This document shows positions 43,009-44,948 of a stretch of 44,948 nt of DNA, piece by piece. The stretch is from positions 1 to 44,948 of the forward strand of contig JABMNO010000040.1 of assembly GCA_013204555.1 (NCBI GenBank), written 5' to 3'. Position numbers and translations under genes: made by a program. The notes beneath the pieces were generated by a model, which saw nothing but the letters and a program-made list of their open reading frames with translations, did no database searches and was not told where the DNA came from. This stretch comes from Chloroflexota bacterium (lineage in GTDB: Bacteria; Chloroflexota; Dehalococcoidia; Lucifugimonadales; Lucifugimonadaceae). Position 1 is the first letter of the stretch. Every line of letters begins with the position of its first letter.

Positions 43009-44948
43009 ATGGGGACGAAGCGCTTCCGGAATAGATTCGTATTCATCTTGGCTGTGGCCGCCGCATTAGTGTGGGTGAGCTTGAGCCAGAACGGCTTCCT
43101 GAGCCCGTCTAACGCGTCTGCTGCGACCACCGTCATTGTCCAGGACACATTCACTGATATCGATGGCACTCCACTGGAGTCGCATGCACCGGATATCGCG
43201 CCTGGCGGTTCTTCCTGGGCCAGCGTTTCCAATTGGGGCGCATGGAGCATCCAAGGAAATCAAGCCACAGAAACAACGCTGATCCCCTGGGCCGACCATC
43301 GCGCCGTTATTGACGCAGGAATTTCTGATGCGACCGCATCGGTTGACGTTACCTGGAATGATCTTGGAGGTGGACTCGTTATCCGGTACCAGGATGAAGG
43401 TAACTGGATGATGGTCTGGGTGGATGGGATATTGCTGAAAGCCGCCGTTCTATCAGACGCAACTGGATTTAAGGAAATCAAACTCCTCCCGCTTTCTTTG
43501 GAAGGTCCGGGTTCGATAAGAACTCTAACGGTTGACGCGACAAGCACTGAATACACGGTTTCCGTCAATGGCACGGAGATAACCAGTTACTCGTTCGCTG
43601 GCCTGACCGGCGCGACTAAATGGGGGATATTCAACCGTGGAGCGATTTCCAATCAATTCGACAATTTCAGCGTTGAGGGAGTTGCCGCACCGCCCGCCCT
43701 ATTGGACACTGACGGTGATGGCCTGACCGACGATGTCGAGGCCACTCTCGGCACTAATCCGTTGATTTCTGACACTGACGGTGATGGGCTCAATGACGGC
43801 GACGAAGTAACTGCGGGAACTGATCCGCTAAACATAGACACTGACGCCGACGGCGTGACTGATGGTGCTGAAGTGACGGCCGGCACAGACCCGCTGAACG
43901 CAGACACCGATGGCGATGGTCTGACGGATGGCGAAGAGGTCACAGCAGGTACTGACCCGCTGAATGTGGATACCGATGCTGACGGTCTGACCGATGGTGC
44001 CGAGGCTACTGCCGGTACGGATCCGCTGAACGCAGACACCGATGGTGATGGCGTTCTAGATGGTGTTGATCCCGCTCCACTTGACCCCGGGATACCGCCA
44101 CCAACTGACTCCGATAGTGATGGGATCCCTGACGCCGCAGAAATTTCAGGTGACACAGACGGTGACGGCACACCGAACGTTCTTGATCCAGATGACGATG
44201 GTGACGGTATATTGACGTTAGTCGAAGGTTCAGGCGATACCGACGGAGACCTTATTCCCGACTATCTCGATACCGATTCCGACAACGATGGCGTGCTGGA
44301 TAACAACGAACTCAACGCCGATTCCGACGGTGACGGTACACCGGACTATCGTGACGTCGATGATGATGGCGACAGTATTCCCACGGTTTTGGAGGGCGAC
44401 GGCACGGTTGATACAGATGGGGATGGAACGCCCGATTACCTTGACCTGGACTCAGACAATGATGGCGTTCTAGATGGTGTTGATCCCGCTCCACTTGACC
44501 CCGGGATACCGCCACCAGCGGACTCAGATGGCGATGGACTAACAGATGACCAAGAGGCCATTCTGGGTACGGACCCTCTGAATCCTGATACTGATGGGGA
44601 TGGATTGAACGACGGGGTTGATCCGTTCCCCCTGAACCCGTTTGATGATCTTGATCTGGACGGCTTCTTCAGCGATGAAGATTGTGACGACACCGATCCC
44701 AGCGTCTTCCCTGGTGCGTTTGACATTCCGGGTGATGGAATAGATCAAGACTGTAACGGGCTTGGTGGCCCGAATAGTGATGAAGATTCAGATGGCCTGA
44801 GTTACTCCGACGAATTGCTCATCGGTACCAATCCGCTGAACCCAGACACTGATGGCGACGGTTTGATGGACGGCGAGGAAGAACGAAAAAAGAAGGGGGT
44901 TTTAGATGCCTCAGAGACGGATCCGATAGTCGCTGACACCGATGGCGA
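43009..44948 (+). CDS. Secreted calcium-binding-repeat protein, 3' end outside the window
   Basis: An open frame of at least 646 codons that runs off the window end. A signal peptide ([20 protein letters not shown], probable cleavage after SNASA) precedes a concanavalin-like/laminin-G-like domain (about residues 45-230: [38 protein letters not shown]). From about residue 233 the protein is dominated by thrombospondin type 3-like Asp-rich repeats ([20 protein letters not shown]). Near 550-585 lies [17 protein letters not shown] and then DGIDQDCNG, matching the MopE-type putative metal-binding motif. It is extracellular and should bind many calcium ions. Such proteins are often adhesins or surface-layer components. 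Total length and C-terminal anchor are unknown. Confidence 0.85.
   Translation, partial: MGTKRFRNRFVFILAVAAALVWVSLSQNGFLSPSNASAATTVIVQDTFTDIDGTPLESHAPDIAPGGSSWASVSNWGAWSIQGNQATETTLIPWADHRAVIDAGISDATASVDVTWNDLGGGLVIRYQDEGNWMMVWVDGILLKAAVLSDATGFKEIKLLPLSLEGPGSIRTLTVDATSTEYTVSVNGTEITSYSFAGLTGATKWGIFNRGAISNQFDNFSVEGVAAPPALLDTDGDGLTDDVEATLGTNPLISDTDGDGLNDGDEVTAGTDPLNIDTDADGVTDGAEVTAGTDPLNADTDGDGLTDGEEVTAGTDPLNVDTDADGLTDGAEATAGTDPLNADTDGDGVLDGVDPAPLDPGIPPPTDSDSDGIPDAAEISGDTDGDGTPNVLDPDDDGDGILTLVEGSGDTDGDLIPDYLDTDSDNDGVLDNNELNADSDGDGTPDYRDVDDDGDSIPTVLEGDGTVDTDGDGTPDYLDLDSDNDGVLDGVDPAPLDPGIPPPADSDGDGLTDDQEAILGTDPLNPDTDGDGLNDGVDPFPLNPFDDLDLDGFFSDEDCDDTDPSVFPGAFDIPGDGIDQDCNGLGGPNSDEDSDGLSYSDELLIGTNPLNPDTDGDGLMDGEEERKKKGVLDASETDPIVADTDG
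43705..44034 (+). repeat. Five tandem 66-bp (22-residue) calcium-binding repeat units
   Basis: Units start at 43705, 43771, 43837, 43903 and 43969, each 66 bp with no indels. Each encodes a form of [20 protein letters not shown] plus two residues. Asp positions are invariant, and Gly/Ala and Val/Leu alternate between units. More degenerate Asp-rich repeats continue to the window end. Confidence 0.9.
44047..44103 (+). repeat. 57-bp exact direct repeat, copy 1
   Basis: This 57-bp stretch recurs base for base at 44461-44517, in the same frame of the calcium-repeat gene. It encodes [19 protein letters not shown] in both places. Flanking units have diverged in sequence, so the identity suggests a recent duplication or gene conversion, or an assembly repeat. 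Confidence 0.9.
44461..44517 (+). repeat. 57-bp exact direct repeat, copy 2
   Basis: Second copy of the 57-bp stretch at 44047-44103, identical at every base and offset by 414 bp. The sequence before each copy differs (ACCGATGGT against GACTCAGACAAT) and the sequence after differs from the first base onward. Confidence 0.9.

Noticed and set aside
43653..44171. Minus-strand Ser/Pro/Val-rich ORF opposite the calcium-repeat gene
   Set aside because: It is the antisense of the Asp/Gly/Thr repeat codons, a common artefact of repetitive genes; the plus frame has a signal peptide and known repeat domains.

Overview
The window looks like part of a bacterial chromosome, most likely from an aerobic, probably marine, member of the Chloroflexota (SAR202/Dehalococcoidia-like). 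This rests on overall protein character, a mid-50s GC content judged by eye, frequent TTG/GTG starts and the gene mix. It is not based on any 16S or marker search. The heme A synthase/heme O synthase pair implies an aa3-type terminal oxidase and hence aerobic respiration. No IS element, integrase, CRISPR array, rRNA or tRNA was seen. The first 16 bases are a pure G run, probably a contig-end artefact.

Layout. 46-4017 (minus): a DinB/maleylpyruvate-isomerase-type protein, then an operon of a D-cysteine desulfhydrase-like PLP enzyme, a clan-A glycosidase-like protein and a SelA-like PLP enzyme. 4264-10036: a small membrane protein, tsaD (minus), a sortase-fold protein whose catalytic Cys is Ser, ctaA-ctaB and an alpha/beta hydrolase. 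10022-11198 (minus): infC-rpmI-rplT behind a strong sigma-70-like promoter. 11529-13454: ftsH, closed by a 15-bp hairpin. 13531-16276: small enzymes (PPOX flavoprotein, GNAT, MBL hydrolase, CPBP protease). 16290-21046: trpA-aroH, a DAHP synthase, ribF and tyrS. 21129-29314: a signalling island with a 2054-residue nine-GAF/two-PAS histidine kinase, a stand-alone receiver, a stand-alone HPt protein, an OmpR-type regulator and a degenerate receiver. 29474-32743: class V aminotransferase, an AhpC/TSA-type lipoprotein read through an in-frame TGA, and a DUF1015 protein. 32860-39796: ligA, an unrecognised long gene with another in-frame TGA, pth and a secreted zinc metallopeptidase. 39808-42654 (minus): lysS-serS. 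43009-end: a secreted calcium-binding-repeat protein running off the window.

The most notable observation is the peroxiredoxin-like lipoprotein at 30610-31437. Its peroxidatic Cys position is a TGA in the motif FW-TGA-TFC, and a stem-loop of bacterial SECIS geometry follows immediately, so it is very probably a selenoprotein that automatic callers split in two. A second long frame at 35026-36993 is also interrupted by a single TGA, with coding character on both sides; there selenocysteine is only one of several explanations. The nine-GAF kinase plus separate receiver, HPt and OmpR proteins looks like a complete phosphorelay laid out as separate genes. Other oddities are an infC that probably starts at AUA, TrpA with Glu at the usual catalytic Asp, the Cys-less sortase, and a possible aromatic-residue leader peptide before the DAHP synthase.
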